64,000 nt of DNA. Origin: DASQMT01 sp963835735 (GTDB taxonomy: Bacteria; Actinomycetota; Thermoleophilia; Solirubrobacterales; Solirubrobacteraceae). Made by a program: the position numbers and the translations under genes. This document shows positions 26,712 through 34,871 of the stretch, piece by piece. Location: contig CAWIGP010000007.1 of the NCBI GenBank assembly GCA_963835735.1, positions 310,001-374,000 of the forward strand. Direction: 5' to 3'. Positions within the stretch are counted from its first letter, which is position 1, and the number at the start of each line of letters is the position of its first letter. Below the pieces are notes generated by a model, which saw only the letters and a program-made list of their open reading frames with translations, did no database searches and was not told where the DNA came from.

Positions 26712-27464
26712 TCAACCTCCCGTCGGTCCGAAGCGCTCGGTGTGGACGCGCGCCGGCTCGTGGCCGAGCGCCACGAGCAGGTTGGCCGCCGCCTCGACGA
26801 ACGGGGTTGGCCCGCAGACGTAGATGCGCGGGAGCCGGTCCGGCGCCGGGCCGACGGCGGCCAGCATCTCGCGGTCGATCCGGCGCGTCCAGCCGTCCCA
26901 GTCCGGCGGCGCCGGCCCGCGGGTCAGCGTGAGGTGGACGGCCACCGAGCCGTCGCCGAGGCGCCCGAGCTCGTCGCGGTAGATGACGTCGTCCAGCCCG
27001 CGCGCCGACAGCAGCAGCCGCGCGTCGACGTCGCTGCCAGTCGCCTCGCGGTGGCGCAGCATCGCCATCAGCGGGACCAGCCCGGAGCCGCCGGCGACGA
27101 GCAGGAGCGGTCCGTCGAGCGACGGGTCCCATATGAAGTAGCCGCCGATCGGGCCGCGTAACTCGATCTGGTCGCCGGGGCGGAGTCCCTCGGTCAGATA
27201 CGGCGAGACCTCGCCGTCGTCGAGGCGCTCGACAGTCAGCTCGACGTCAGCATTCTCAGGCGCGGACGCGATCGAGTAGGAGCGCTCGGCCTGGTAGCCG
27301 TCCTCGGCGGTGAGGCGGACATCCAGGTGCTGTCCGGCGCGGTGACCGGCCCACTCGGGGACGTCGAGCACGAGCGTCTTGGTGTGCTGCGTCTCGGTGC
27401 GGAGGTCGCGAACGGTGGCGACCTGCCAGACGAGCCGCGGCGGCTGCGCCGCTAGTCGCCCCAA
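26712..27464 (-). CDS. FAD/NAD(P)-binding oxidoreductase (ferredoxin reductase type)
   Basis: Flavin reductase of 250 residues. The FAD motif is ERSYSIASAP (about 57-66), the pyrophosphate/NAD motif is LLLVAGGSGLVPLMAML (about 110-126) and the C-terminal nicotinamide motif is RIYVCGPTPFVEAAA. It transfers electrons from NAD(P)H; there is no ferredoxin domain on the protein. TTG 27464 is the best start: AGGAG lies eight bases upstream, and it overlaps the last codons of the molybdoenzyme gene. Coupling to that gene suggests it reduces the molybdenum centre or an intermediate carrier. Confidence 0.88.
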   Translation of the reverse strand: MGRLAAQPPRLVWQVATVRDLRTETQHTKTLVLDVPEWAGHRAGQHLDVRLTAEDGYQAERSYSIASAPENADVELTVERLDDGEVSPYLTEGLRPGDQIELRGPIGGYFIWDPSLDGPLLLVAGGSGLVPLMAMLRHREATGSDVDARLLLSARGLDDVIYRDELGRLGDGSVAVHLTLTRGPAPPDWDGWTRRIDREMLAAVGPAPDRLPRIYVCGPTPFVEAAANLLVALGHEPARVHTERFGPTGG

Positions 27465-28057
27465 TATCGCTGCTCCTTCCACGGGTCGCCGTAGACGTGG
27501 TAGCCGTAGCGCTCCCAGAAGCCCAACTCGTCCTCCTCGCCGAGCTTCAGCCCGCGCACCCACTTGGCGCTCTTCCAGAAGTACAGGTGCGGCACCAGCA
27601 GGCGCGCCGGCCCGCCGTGCTCGGGCTCCAGCGGCTCGCCGCCGTACTGGTACGCGACCCAGGCCCTGCCGTTCGTGACGTCCGCGAGCGGCAGGTTGGT
27701 CGTGTAGCCGCCGTCGCTGAAGGCGACCACGAACTCGCCGCGCGGCTCGACGCCCTCGAGCAGCGTGTCGACGCTGACCCCCGTCCAGGTCGTGTCGAAC
27801 TTCGACCACTTGGTGACGCAGTGGATGTCGACCGTCACGGTCTCGCTGGGCAGCGCGACGAGCTCTTCCCAGGTCCACGACCGCGTCTGTCCGACCGCGC
27901 CGCCGATCGAGAATCCCCACTCGGAGAGCGGCGTGTGCGGCGTGGGACCGGCCGACAGCACCGGGAAGTCGCTCGTCGCGTACTGCCCGGGCGGCAGACG
28001 GGCCGGATCGACCTCGGCGCGGTGCCGGCCGCGGAAGCCACGGGAGATCAGGGACAT
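27452..28057 (-). CDS. Sulfite oxidase-like molybdopterin oxidoreductase
   Basis: Molybdenum-cofactor enzyme of the YedY/MsrP-like sulfite oxidase fold, 201 residues, without a twin-arginine signal, so cytoplasmic. The Mo-ligating cysteine is C80 in VDIHCVTKWS, and HGGPARLLVPHLYFWKSAKW near 147 is the pterin-binding region. The substrate could be an S- or N-oxide; true sulfite oxidase activity is not implied. First gene of the trio with an FAD reductase and DUF6510; divergent from the ECF sigma factor. Confidence 0.9.
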   Translation of the reverse strand: MSLISRGFRGRHRAEVDPARLPPGQYATSDFPVLSAGPTPHTPLSEWGFSIGGAVGQTRSWTWEELVALPSETVTVDIHCVTKWSKFDTTWTGVSVDTLLEGVEPRGEFVVAFSDGGYTTNLPLADVTNGRAWVAYQYGGEPLEPEHGGPARLLVPHLYFWKSAKWVRGLKLGEEDELGFWERYGYHVYGDPWKEQRYWGD

Positions 28058-28088
28058 GTCGCCTGGACACTAACCTCTGCGAGGGCGC

Positions 28089-28169
28089 ATGGCTCTCCAC
28101 CTTCCGCTCCCCGACGAGGCGACGGCCGGCCCGGGGCCCGCCGGCGAGCCTGCGGTGGCTCGGGAGTGA
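28089..28169 (+). CDS. Possible 26-residue leader peptide before the sigma factor
   Basis: ATG 28089, preceded by GAGGG at good spacing, opens a 26-codon frame whose TGA (28167-28169) overlaps the sigma factor GTG in a GTGA. The peptide is Pro/Gly/Ala-rich and matches no family I know. It could couple translation to the sigma gene, or be chance; no independent evidence. Confidence 0.25.
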   Translation: MALHLPLPDEATAGPGPAGEPAVARE

Positions 28170-29155
28170 CCGCACACGGTGAGGAGGAGTTCCGCCGGCT
28201 GGTCGAGCCGTACCGGTCGGAGCTCCAGGCGCACTGCTACCGGATGCTGGGGTCGGTGCATGACGCCGAGGACGCGCTCCAGGACGCGCTGCTGCGCGCC
28301 TGGCGCGCGTTGCCGCGCTTCGAGGGCCGCAGCTCGCTCCGCACCTGGCTCTACCGGATCGCGACGAACTCCTCCCTCGACCTGATCGCACGGCGGCCGA
28401 AGCGCTTGCTGCCGATCGACCTCGGCCCTGCCGCCGATCCGCACGACGAGTCCGCCGAGCCGACCTGGCTCGAGCCCTACCCGGACGAGCAGCTGGGCGT
28501 CGAGGACGGACTCGCCGGACCCGACGCCCGCTACGAACAGCGCGAGAGCCTGGAGCTGGCGTTCGTCGCCGCCGTCCAACACCTCCCGCCCAACCAGCGC
28601 GCCGCGCTGATCCTGCGCGACGTGCTGGGGTTCTCGGCGCGCGAGGTGGCGGACACGCTCGAGACGACCGAGACGTCCGTCAACAGCGCGATGCAGCGGG
28701 CTCGCGCCGCGGTCGACCGGCGACTGCCCGAGCGCAGCCAGCAGTCGACGCTGCGCGCGCTCGGCGACGAGCGGGTGCGCGCGCTGGTGGAGCGCTACAT
28801 GGACGCGATGGAGCGCGCCGACGTCGATGCGATCGTCGGCATGCTGTCCGAGGAGGCGACCTGGTCGATGCCTCCGTACCCGAGCGTCTACCGCGGGCGC
28901 GAGCAGATCGTCGGCTTCCTGCACGACGGACCGCTCAAGGTCCGCTGGCGCCACCTCCCGGCGCATGCGAACGGGCAGATCGCCGTCGGCTGCTACGCGT
29001 GGGCGGCGGAGCGCGAGCGCTTCGAGGCGTGGGTGCTGGACGTGTTCACGCTCGACGGGCCGCGTGTCGTGGCGGTCACGAGCTTCGTCACGCCCGCGAT
29101 CTTCGGCGACTTCGGCCTGCCGGATGTGCACCCGGTAAGTATGCGCAGCGCATGA
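28166..29155 (+). CDS. ECF sigma factor with C-terminal SnoaL-like domain
   Basis: RNA polymerase sigma-70 factor of the ECF class, 329 residues. Region 2 includes LVEPYRSELQAHCYRMLGSVHDAEDALQ and WLYRIATNSSLDL; region 4 is LPPNQRAALILRDVLGFSAREVADTLETT with its HTH. The C-terminal third (about 200-329, MDAMERADVDAIVGML to FTLDGPRVVAVTSFV) is a SnoaL/NTF2-like domain, the mark of the SigJ/ECF41-like group in which this domain regulates activity instead of an anti-sigma factor. No anti-sigma gene is adjacent. Starts at GTG 28166; its last codons contain part of the toxin-antitoxin operator. Confidence 0.92.
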   Translation: MTAHGEEEFRRLVEPYRSELQAHCYRMLGSVHDAEDALQDALLRAWRALPRFEGRSSLRTWLYRIATNSSLDLIARRPKRLLPIDLGPAADPHDESAEPTWLEPYPDEQLGVEDGLAGPDARYEQRESLELAFVAAVQHLPPNQRAALILRDVLGFSAREVADTLETTETSVNSAMQRARAAVDRRLPERSQQSTLRALGDERVRALVERYMDAMERADVDAIVGMLSEEATWSMPPYPSVYRGREQIVGFLHDGPLKVRWRHLPAHANGQIAVGCYAWAAERERFEAWVLDVFTLDGPRVVAVTSFVTPAIFGDFGLPDVHPVSMRSA

Positions 29156-29173
29156 TACGCTGCTGCAGCGTAT
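29141..29173. promoter_or_regulatory. Twin palindromes forming the toxin-antitoxin operator
   Basis: ATGCGC-A-GCGCAT (29141-29153) and ATACGCTGC-T-GCAGCGTAT (29155-29173) are both perfect palindromes, centred 17 bases apart. They run from inside the sigma factor gene's last codons across its stop to the antitoxin ATG (29172-29174). Ribbon-helix-helix antitoxins bind such repeats to autoregulate. Confidence 0.8.
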
Positions 29174-29405
29174 GGGAACACTCGTTCAGATCCGCGACGT
29201 GCCCGACGACGTCCACCGCACGCTCAAGGCGCGGGCGGCGCTCGCCGGCGTGTCGTTGTCCGAGTACCTGCGTGTGCTGCTGACGCGCGCGGCCGCGCGT
29301 CCGACGCCGGCGGAGCTGTCGGCGCGGATAACGGCGCGCGGCGCCGCGGAGCCCGCGCAGCCGAGCGAGGTCACGGTGCGCGCCATCCGCGAGCACGGCG
29401 AGTGA
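29172..29405 (+). CDS. FitA-like ribbon-helix-helix antitoxin
   Basis: Antitoxin of 77 residues: an RHH DNA-binding motif (LVQIRDVPDDVHRTLKARAALAGVSLSEYLR, residues 4-34) followed by a positively and Ala-rich C-terminal tail that would wrap the toxin. It binds its own promoter and neutralises the partner PIN toxin. Start ATG 29172 lies inside the second operator palindrome and has no Shine-Dalgarno, so the mRNA is likely leaderless, and the operator covers the start codon. The toxin's GTG overlaps its TGA. Confidence 0.9.
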   Translation: MGTLVQIRDVPDDVHRTLKARAALAGVSLSEYLRVLLTRAAARPTPAELSARITARGAAEPAQPSEVTVRAIREHGE

Positions 29406-29803
29406 CCGTCGTCGACACGTCGGCCGTCGTCGACTTCCTGCTCGGCGTGGGCGTGATGTGCGACGTGAGCCGGCTGATGGAGCAGGAGGGGGAGCTCGCG
29501 GCGCCGGACCTGCTCGTATTCGAGACGCTTGCGGTCCTGCGCCGCGAAGCGTTGCGGGGCGGCATCGCCAACGAGCGCGCGGCCGCGGCCGTCGACGACC
29601 TGGGAGATCTACCCATCCAGCTCTTTCCCAGCCTTCCGCTGCGCGGCCGCGCGTGGGCGCTGCGCGCCAACCTGACCGTCGCGGACGCACTGTTCGTCGG
29701 GCTTGCCGAGCGGCTCGGCGAGCCGCTCGCGACAAAGGATGCTGCGCTCGCCGCGAGCGCGAGCCGTCACACGACGGTCGACGTGCTCGCGCTCGGCCGC
29801 TGA
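29402..29803 (+). CDS. vapC: PIN-domain toxin (VapC family)
   Basis: Mg2+-dependent endoribonuclease of 133 residues, the toxic half of a VapBC/FitAB-type module. PIN acidic residues are D5 in VVDTSAVVDF, E43-45 region in PDLLVFETLA, D96-97 in TVADALFVGLA, and D115 in LATKDAAL. GTG 29402 overlaps the antitoxin stop (GTGA), guaranteeing coupled synthesis. Targets are tRNA or mRNA in relatives; this one's target is unknown. Confidence 0.9.
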   Translation: MTVVDTSAVVDFLLGVGVMCDVSRLMEQEGELAAPDLLVFETLAVLRREALRGGIANERAAAAVDDLGDLPIQLFPSLPLRGRAWALRANLTVADALFVGLAERLGEPLATKDAALAASASRHTTVDVLALGR

Positions 29804-29886
29804 GGACGCGTTCACAACCCGGTCACCATTTCGACCCGCTCCGTCTCACAGGCTTGCGGACTCAGTCATACGACAGGGAGGTTGCG

Positions 29887-32152
29887 GTGCGTTTGCGATG
29901 GGGGATGGTCGCCGGACTTGCCGCGGCGCTGGCGCTTGCCGCACCGGCAGCCGGGCACGGCGACGACGCCTATGACCACATCGGCACGTTCGAGGTGCCC
30001 GCCAACCTGCGGCCGGGCGAGCCGGTCGACACGATCACGTCCGCCGAGATCGTCGCCGCGACGCCCGGCGGTCGCACGCTGGTCTACACCGACTCGCCGG
30101 CGGGCCGGATCGGCTTCAGTCGACATCTCACGGCCCAGCTCGCCGCGTCCTGGCGGCGCGCTCGACATGGGCGGCGAGCCGACCAGCGTGGCGATCGTCG
30201 GCCCGTGGGCGCTCGTCGCCGTGAACACGTCCGAGAGCTTCACGAACCCGAGTGGCGAGCTCGCGATCGTCGACGTCCGCGGACAACGCGTCGTGCGCCG
30301 GATCGCGCTCGCCGGCCAGCCCGACTCGGTCGCGATCTCCCCCGACCGCCGCTACGCCGCGATCGTCATCGAGAACGAGCGCGACGAGGAGGTCGATGGC
30401 GGCCTGATCCCGCAGCTACCGGCCGGCACGCTGCAGGTGCTCGACCTCGCGCGTTTCCAGCTCCGAACGGTCCCGCTCACCGGCCTCGCGGAGATCGCCC
30501 CGACCGACCCCGAGCCGGAGTACGTCGACATCAACCGCCGCAACCAGGCCGTCGTGTCGCTGCAGGAGAACAACCACCTCGCGATCGTCGACCTCGCGAA
30601 GGCGAGGGTGATCCGGCACTTCCCGGCCGGCCACGTCACGCTGAGCGACGTCGACGCGACCGAGGAGGAGCTCGGCCCGCAGGGGCAGGGCCTGATCGAG
30701 CTTGCCGACACGATCGACCGCCGGCGCGAGCCCGACGCGGTGCACTGGATCGACGACGACACGTTCGCCACCGCGAACGAGGGCGACTACGAGGACGAGA
30801 ACGGCGAGGAGGGAGGCTCGCGCGGCTTCACGCTGTTCGACTCCCACGGCCGTGTCGAGTGGGAGTCGGGAGCGAGCCTCGAGCACGAGATCGTGCGCGC
30901 GGGTCACTTCCCGCAGGCGCGGGCGGCGAACAAGGGCAACGAGCCCGAGGGCCTCGAGGTGACCAAGGTCGGCCGCCGCACGCTCCTGTTCGTCGGCTCG
31001 GAGCGCTCGAACACGGTCGCCGTCTACGACGTGAGCGGCCGCACGCCGCGGTTCCTGCAGATCCTGCCGACGGGCATCGGGCCGGAGGGGATCCGCGCGA
31101 TCCCCGAGCGCGGGCTGCTCGCCGTCTCGGCCGAGACCGATGGCCTGGCCGAGGGGTTCGCGATCCGCTCGATCGTCACGCTCTACGAGCTCGACCGCGG
31201 TCGCGCGGACTATCCGGACATCCAGAGCACCGGCCGCTTGCCGATCCCCTGGGTGGCTCTGTCCGGGCTGTCCGGTGACCCGCACAAGCGCGACACGCTC
31301 TGGGCCGTGAGCGACTCCTACCTCGCGCAGGCGTACCTCTACCGCGTCGATGTGAGCGAGAAGCCGGCGCTGATCACCCAGCGGATCCCGATCGGCGGCG
31401 TCGACGTCGCCGACCAGGCGCTCGGCGACTACGACTTCGAGGGCGTGGTCGCGCGCCGCGAGGGCGGCTTCTGGTTCGCGAGCGAGGGCCGCACGAACGT
31501 GGGCAGCTCGCGGCCGAACCTGCTCGTCCGCGCCGACGCGTCGGGCAACGTGGTCGAGAGCGTCCCGCTGCCGGCGGAGCTGGTCGCGGGCGCCACCAGC
31601 AGCGGCTTCGAGGGCGTCACCGTGACGGGAACCGCCGCCGGCGGCGACGAGACCGTCTACGCGGTGATCCAGCGCGAGTGGGCCGACGACGACCCCGGGT
31701 TCGTGAAGATCGCCCGCTACGAGGTGGCGGCGAAGCGCTGGACGTTCGCGCTCTACCCGCTCGGTCCGGTCGAGTCGCCCGCCGGCGGCGTCGTCGGGCT
31801 GTCGGAGATCACGCTGCTGCCGGACGGCCACACGGTCGCGATCGTCGAGCGCGACGACCGCCTCGCGTCGGAGGCGCGTGTCAAGCGCCTGTTCGGCGTC
31901 GACCTCGAGGACCCGTCGGTCGAGTGGCGCGAGCACGACGAGTCGCTCGACACGGTGAGCAAGCAGCTGCTGCGCGACGTGCTCGGCGACCTCGACGCGG
32001 GCAGCATCACGGTGCCCGACAAGCTCGAGGGCGTCGGCCTCACCAAGGACGGGCGGCTCTACCTGGCCACCGACAACGACGGCGTCGACGAGAACTACGG
32101 CGAGACGCTCTTCCTCGGCCTCGGCGATTGGAGGCGCGCCCTGGCACCCTGA
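29887..32152 (+). pseudogene. Exported phytase-like esterase/beta-propeller, frameshifted
   Basis: Secreted protein with a signal peptide (GTG 29887, preceded by GGGAGG at five bases; hydrophobic core MVAGLAAALALAAPAAG). The N-terminal part is a beta-propeller with PDSVAISPDRRYAAIVIENE, the C-terminal part the esterase-like domain of phytase type with YDFEGVVAR, ASEGRTNVGSS and TSSGFEGVTVTG. The start frame ends after RIGF at 30117; the rest (VDISRPSSPRPGGALDMG onward) is in the next frame, consistent with one inserted A at 30118. Restored length is about 754 residues. Such proteins release phosphate or hydrolyse phosphate esters; substrate unproven. Confidence 0.8.
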
Positions 32153-32166
32153 GCGCGATTGCGGCA

Positions 32167-32191
32167 GAGTGAGGAGTAGAACTTCTCACTC
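32167..32191 (+). promoter_or_regulatory. Inverted repeat masking the ribosome site of the BKACE gene
   Basis: GAGTGAGGAG (32167-32176) pairs with CTTCTCACTC (32182-32191), nine of ten positions, around a 5-base loop, and ends immediately before ATG 32192. The left arm contains the Shine-Dalgarno GAGGAG. It can act as a DNA operator or, in RNA, fold to hide the ribosome-binding site. Confidence 0.6.
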
Positions 32192-33040
32192 ATGGCCGTC
32201 GACGATCCCGTCCTGCTCACCTGCGCCATCTCGGGCGCGGTCGCCAACCGCGACCAGTGCCCGGCGATCCCCTACACGCCCGCCGAGTACGCCGCGGAGG
32301 CTCGGCGGGCGGTCGAGGAGGGCGCGAGCATGATCCACATCCACGCGCGCACTCCCGACGGCACGCCGAGCTACGAGGTCGAGGACTTCCGCGCGATCAC
32401 CGAGGCGATCACCGCGGAGGTCGACGTGATCGTCAACTACTCGACCGGAGCGATCGGTGTGCCGCTGGAGAAGCGGCTCGCGTACCTGCGCGAGCTCGAG
32501 CCGGACGTCGCCGCGCTCAACATGGGCTCGATGAACTACGCGAAGTACTCGCGCGAGCGGCGCGACTTCGTGTTCGCGATGGTCTTCGCCAACCCGTTCG
32601 AGGAGATCGTCGCGCTGCTGGAGGCGATGAACGCGCTCGGGATCAAACCCGAGCACGAGTGCTTCGACCTCGGGCACGTCGGCTCGCTCGAGCCGCTCGT
32701 GCACAAGGGCGTGCTGCACCCGCCGCTGCACGTCTCCTGCGTGATGGGCGTGCTCGGCGGCGTCCCGCCCACGCCGCGCAACCTCGTCGCGATGGTCGAC
32801 AACATCCCCGCCGGCGGCCACTGGGGGCTGATCGGGGTCTCACGCGCGCAGTGGACGCTGATCGCCGCCGCGCTCGCGCTCGGCGGGTCGGTGCGCGTCG
32901 GGCTTGAGGACAACTTCTACCTGCCCGACGGCGAGATGGCGCGCTCGAACGGCGACCTCGTCGCCCGCGCGCGGCGGATGACCGAGGACGCCGGCCGGCG
33001 CGTGGCCAGCGTGGAGGAGGCGAGGGCGCTGCTGGCATGA
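32192..33040 (+). CDS. Beta-keto acid cleavage enzyme (BKACE)
   Basis: Zinc-dependent enzyme of 282 residues that cleaves a beta-keto acid using acetyl-CoA, giving acetoacetate and an acyl-CoA (family of 3-keto-5-aminohexanoate cleavage enzyme, formerly DUF849). Zn ligands are in IHIHARTPDG (H50 and H52) with E18-region glutamate and a distal glutamate; VIVNYSTGA and LNMGSMNY follow. The C-terminal LEDNFYLPDGEMARSNGDLV is the family end. Specificity cannot be read. It heads an operon with a CoA-transferase (ATGA overlap) and a MerR regulator, so a substrate-inducible catabolic pathway is likely. Confidence 0.92.
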   Translation: MAVDDPVLLTCAISGAVANRDQCPAIPYTPAEYAAEARRAVEEGASMIHIHARTPDGTPSYEVEDFRAITEAITAEVDVIVNYSTGAIGVPLEKRLAYLRELEPDVAALNMGSMNYAKYSRERRDFVFAMVFANPFEEIVALLEAMNALGIKPEHECFDLGHVGSLEPLVHKGVLHPPLHVSCVMGVLGGVPPTPRNLVAMVDNIPAGGHWGLIGVSRAQWTLIAAALALGGSVRVGLEDNFYLPDGEMARSNGDLVARARRMTEDAGRRVASVEEARALLA

Positions 33041-34242
33041 CCGGGCCGCTGGAAGGGATCAGGGTGCTCGACCTCTCGCGCCTGCTGCCGGGTGGGTTCT
33101 GCTCGCTGCTGCTCGCCGACTACGGCGCGGACGTCCTCAAGGTCGAGGACACCGGCGCGGGCGACTACATCCGCTGGGCGCCGCCCGCATACGACGGCGT
33201 GGAGCCGAGCGCGGCGTCCGCGCTGTTCCTGGCGCTCAACCGCGGAAAGCGTTCCATAAGGCTCAACTTGAAGGTGAGAGAGGGCCGGGAGGTGCTGCTC
33301 CGGCTCGCGGGTGAGCACGACGTGCTGCTCGAGTCGTTCCGGCCCGGCGTGCTGGATCGGCTCGGCGTCGGCTACGAGCGGCTGCGCGAGGAGAACCCCG
33401 CCCTCGTCTACTGCGCGATCACCGGCTACGGGCAGGAGGGCCCCGACCGCGACCGGCCGGGGCATGACATCGACTATCTCGCGCGAGGAGGGCTGCTCGG
33501 GCTCAGCGGAGAGCGCGGCGGCCCGCCGGTCCCGGCGGCCGGCCAGATCGCCGACCTGGGCGGCGGGGCGATGATGGCCGCGTTCGGGATCCTCGCCGCG
33601 CTGCAGGAGCGCGAGCGCTCGGGCGAGGGCCAGATGGTCGACGTGTCGATGACGCGCGGCGCCCAGAGCTGGCTGGCGATGGTCGCCGCGCGCTTCTTCG
33701 CCGACGGCCTCGTGCCGCGGCGCGGCGAGCTCGAGCTGGCGGGCGGACTGCCCTGCTACCGCCCGTACGCGTGCGCCGACGGGTGGGTCGCGCTCGGCGC
33801 GCTCGAGCCCAAGTTCTGGCACGCGTTCTGCGCCGGCGTCGGCCGCGACGACCTGCGCGAGCGCCAGTACGACCCGCGGACCACGAAAGAGCTGGAGGCG
33901 ATCTTCGCCGCGCGCACGCGCGCCGAGTGGGCGGCGTTCGACGACGAGCACGGCTGCTGCCTGGAGCCGGTGCTCGAGCTCGACGAGGCGCTGGAGCGCG
34001 CGCCCGGCGCCGTCGTCGAGGTCGCCCAGCCCGGCGCGGCCGCGCCCGTCCGGCTGCTCGGCCCGCCGGTCGGGCTCTCGCGCACGCCGCCCGACGGCAC
34101 GCGCCCCGGCCCGCCGCTCGGCGCCGACACCGACGCTGTCCTCGCCGCGCTCGGCTACGACGCCGCCGCAGTCGCCGCGCTCAAATCGGCCGGTGCGGTC
34201 GCGGGGCCGGACGGCGTGCCGGAGGGGAGCTTCCTGGCGTGA
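33037..34242 (+). CDS. CaiB/BaiF CoA-transferase
   Basis: Class III CoA-transferase of 401 residues that moves CoA between carboxylic acids. The N-terminal GIRVLDLSRLLPGGFCSLLLADYGADVLKVE (about 8-37) is the signature; the catalytic aspartate is D144 or its neighbour in PGHDIDYLARGG; NLKVREGREVLLRLA is the CoA-binding region. The C-terminal PVGLSRTP marks the family end. Start ATG overlaps the BKACE stop, and its own stop overlaps the MerR GTG. It would activate an acid to its CoA ester for, or after, the BKACE reaction. Confidence 0.93.
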   Translation: MTGPLEGIRVLDLSRLLPGGFCSLLLADYGADVLKVEDTGAGDYIRWAPPAYDGVEPSAASALFLALNRGKRSIRLNLKVREGREVLLRLAGEHDVLLESFRPGVLDRLGVGYERLREENPALVYCAITGYGQEGPDRDRPGHDIDYLARGGLLGLSGERGGPPVPAAGQIADLGGGAMMAAFGILAALQERERSGEGQMVDVSMTRGAQSWLAMVAARFFADGLVPRRGELELAGGLPCYRPYACADGWVALGALEPKFWHAFCAGVGRDDLRERQYDPRTTKELEAIFAARTRAEWAAFDDEHGCCLEPVLELDEALERAPGAVVEVAQPGAAAPVRLLGPPVGLSRTPPDGTRPGPPLGADTDAVLAALGYDAAAVAALKSAGAVAGPDGVPEGSFLA

Positions 34243-34871
34243 CGGACCGGCCGGGGCTGAAGATGAGCGAGCTGGCCGACGCGTCGGGCGTCTCGGCCGG
34301 CACGATCAAGCACTACCTGCGCGAGGGCCTGCTCGGCGACGAGACGGGCATCGTCCGCACGTCGCGCAACATGGCCTGGTACCCGCCCGAGTACGTCGAG
34401 CGGATCCGCATGATCAAGCGCCTGCAGGAGGAGCGTTTCCTGCCGCTGCGGCTGATCAAGGACGCGCTGGCCGACCGTCCGCCCCGCACGCCGCGCGGCG
34501 AGGTCGAGCTGCCCGGCGCGGTGCTCGACCGGCTGGCCGAGATCGGCGTCCTGGATCCCGACGAGGACGGCTACGACCCCGACGACGTGGCGGTCATTCG
34601 CGCGATCGAGCGCTTCCGCGCGGGCGGCTACGACGAGGCGCTGGGCTTCACCGTCTACGACACGCTGCGCTACCGCGACGCGCTCGGCCCGCTGGTCGAG
34701 AAGGAGGTCGAGGTGCTGCTCGAGCGGCTGGGGGAGGTCGACCCCGAGCGCGCGGTCCAGATCGTGCGCGCCGGCCGCGAGCCGCTGCGCGACCTGATCG
34801 GCGCGATGCACTCGAAGATGCTGCTCGAGGAGCTCCGCCGGGTCACCAGCGAACGCGGTGGCGTTCCATGA
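34239..34871 (+). CDS. MerR family transcriptional regulator
   Basis: Regulator of 210 residues starting at GTG 34239. The N-terminal winged HTH (MSELADASGVSAGTIKHYLREGLL, residues 9-32) is MerR-type; a coiled helix and helical C-terminal domain follow (VEKEVEVLLERLGEVDPERAVQIVRAG) and probably sense an effector. It lacks cysteine pairs, so it is not a metal sensor. Third in the BKACE operon; the inverted repeat before BKACE is a plausible operator. The 3' end overlaps the convergent DUF2804 gene by 29 bases. Confidence 0.9.
   Translation: MTDRPGLKMSELADASGVSAGTIKHYLREGLLGDETGIVRTSRNMAWYPPEYVERIRMIKRLQEERFLPLRLIKDALADRPPRTPRGEVELPGAVLDRLAEIGVLDPDEDGYDPDDVAVIRAIERFRAGGYDEALGFTVYDTLRYRDALGPLVEKEVEVLLERLGEVDPERAVQIVRAGREPLRDLIGAMHSKMLLEELRRVTSERGGVP

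Noticed and set aside
29172..29803. Toxin-antitoxin pair as the mark of an integrated mobile element
   Set aside because: No recombinase, tRNA target or flanking direct repeat was found, and base composition looks like the neighbours.
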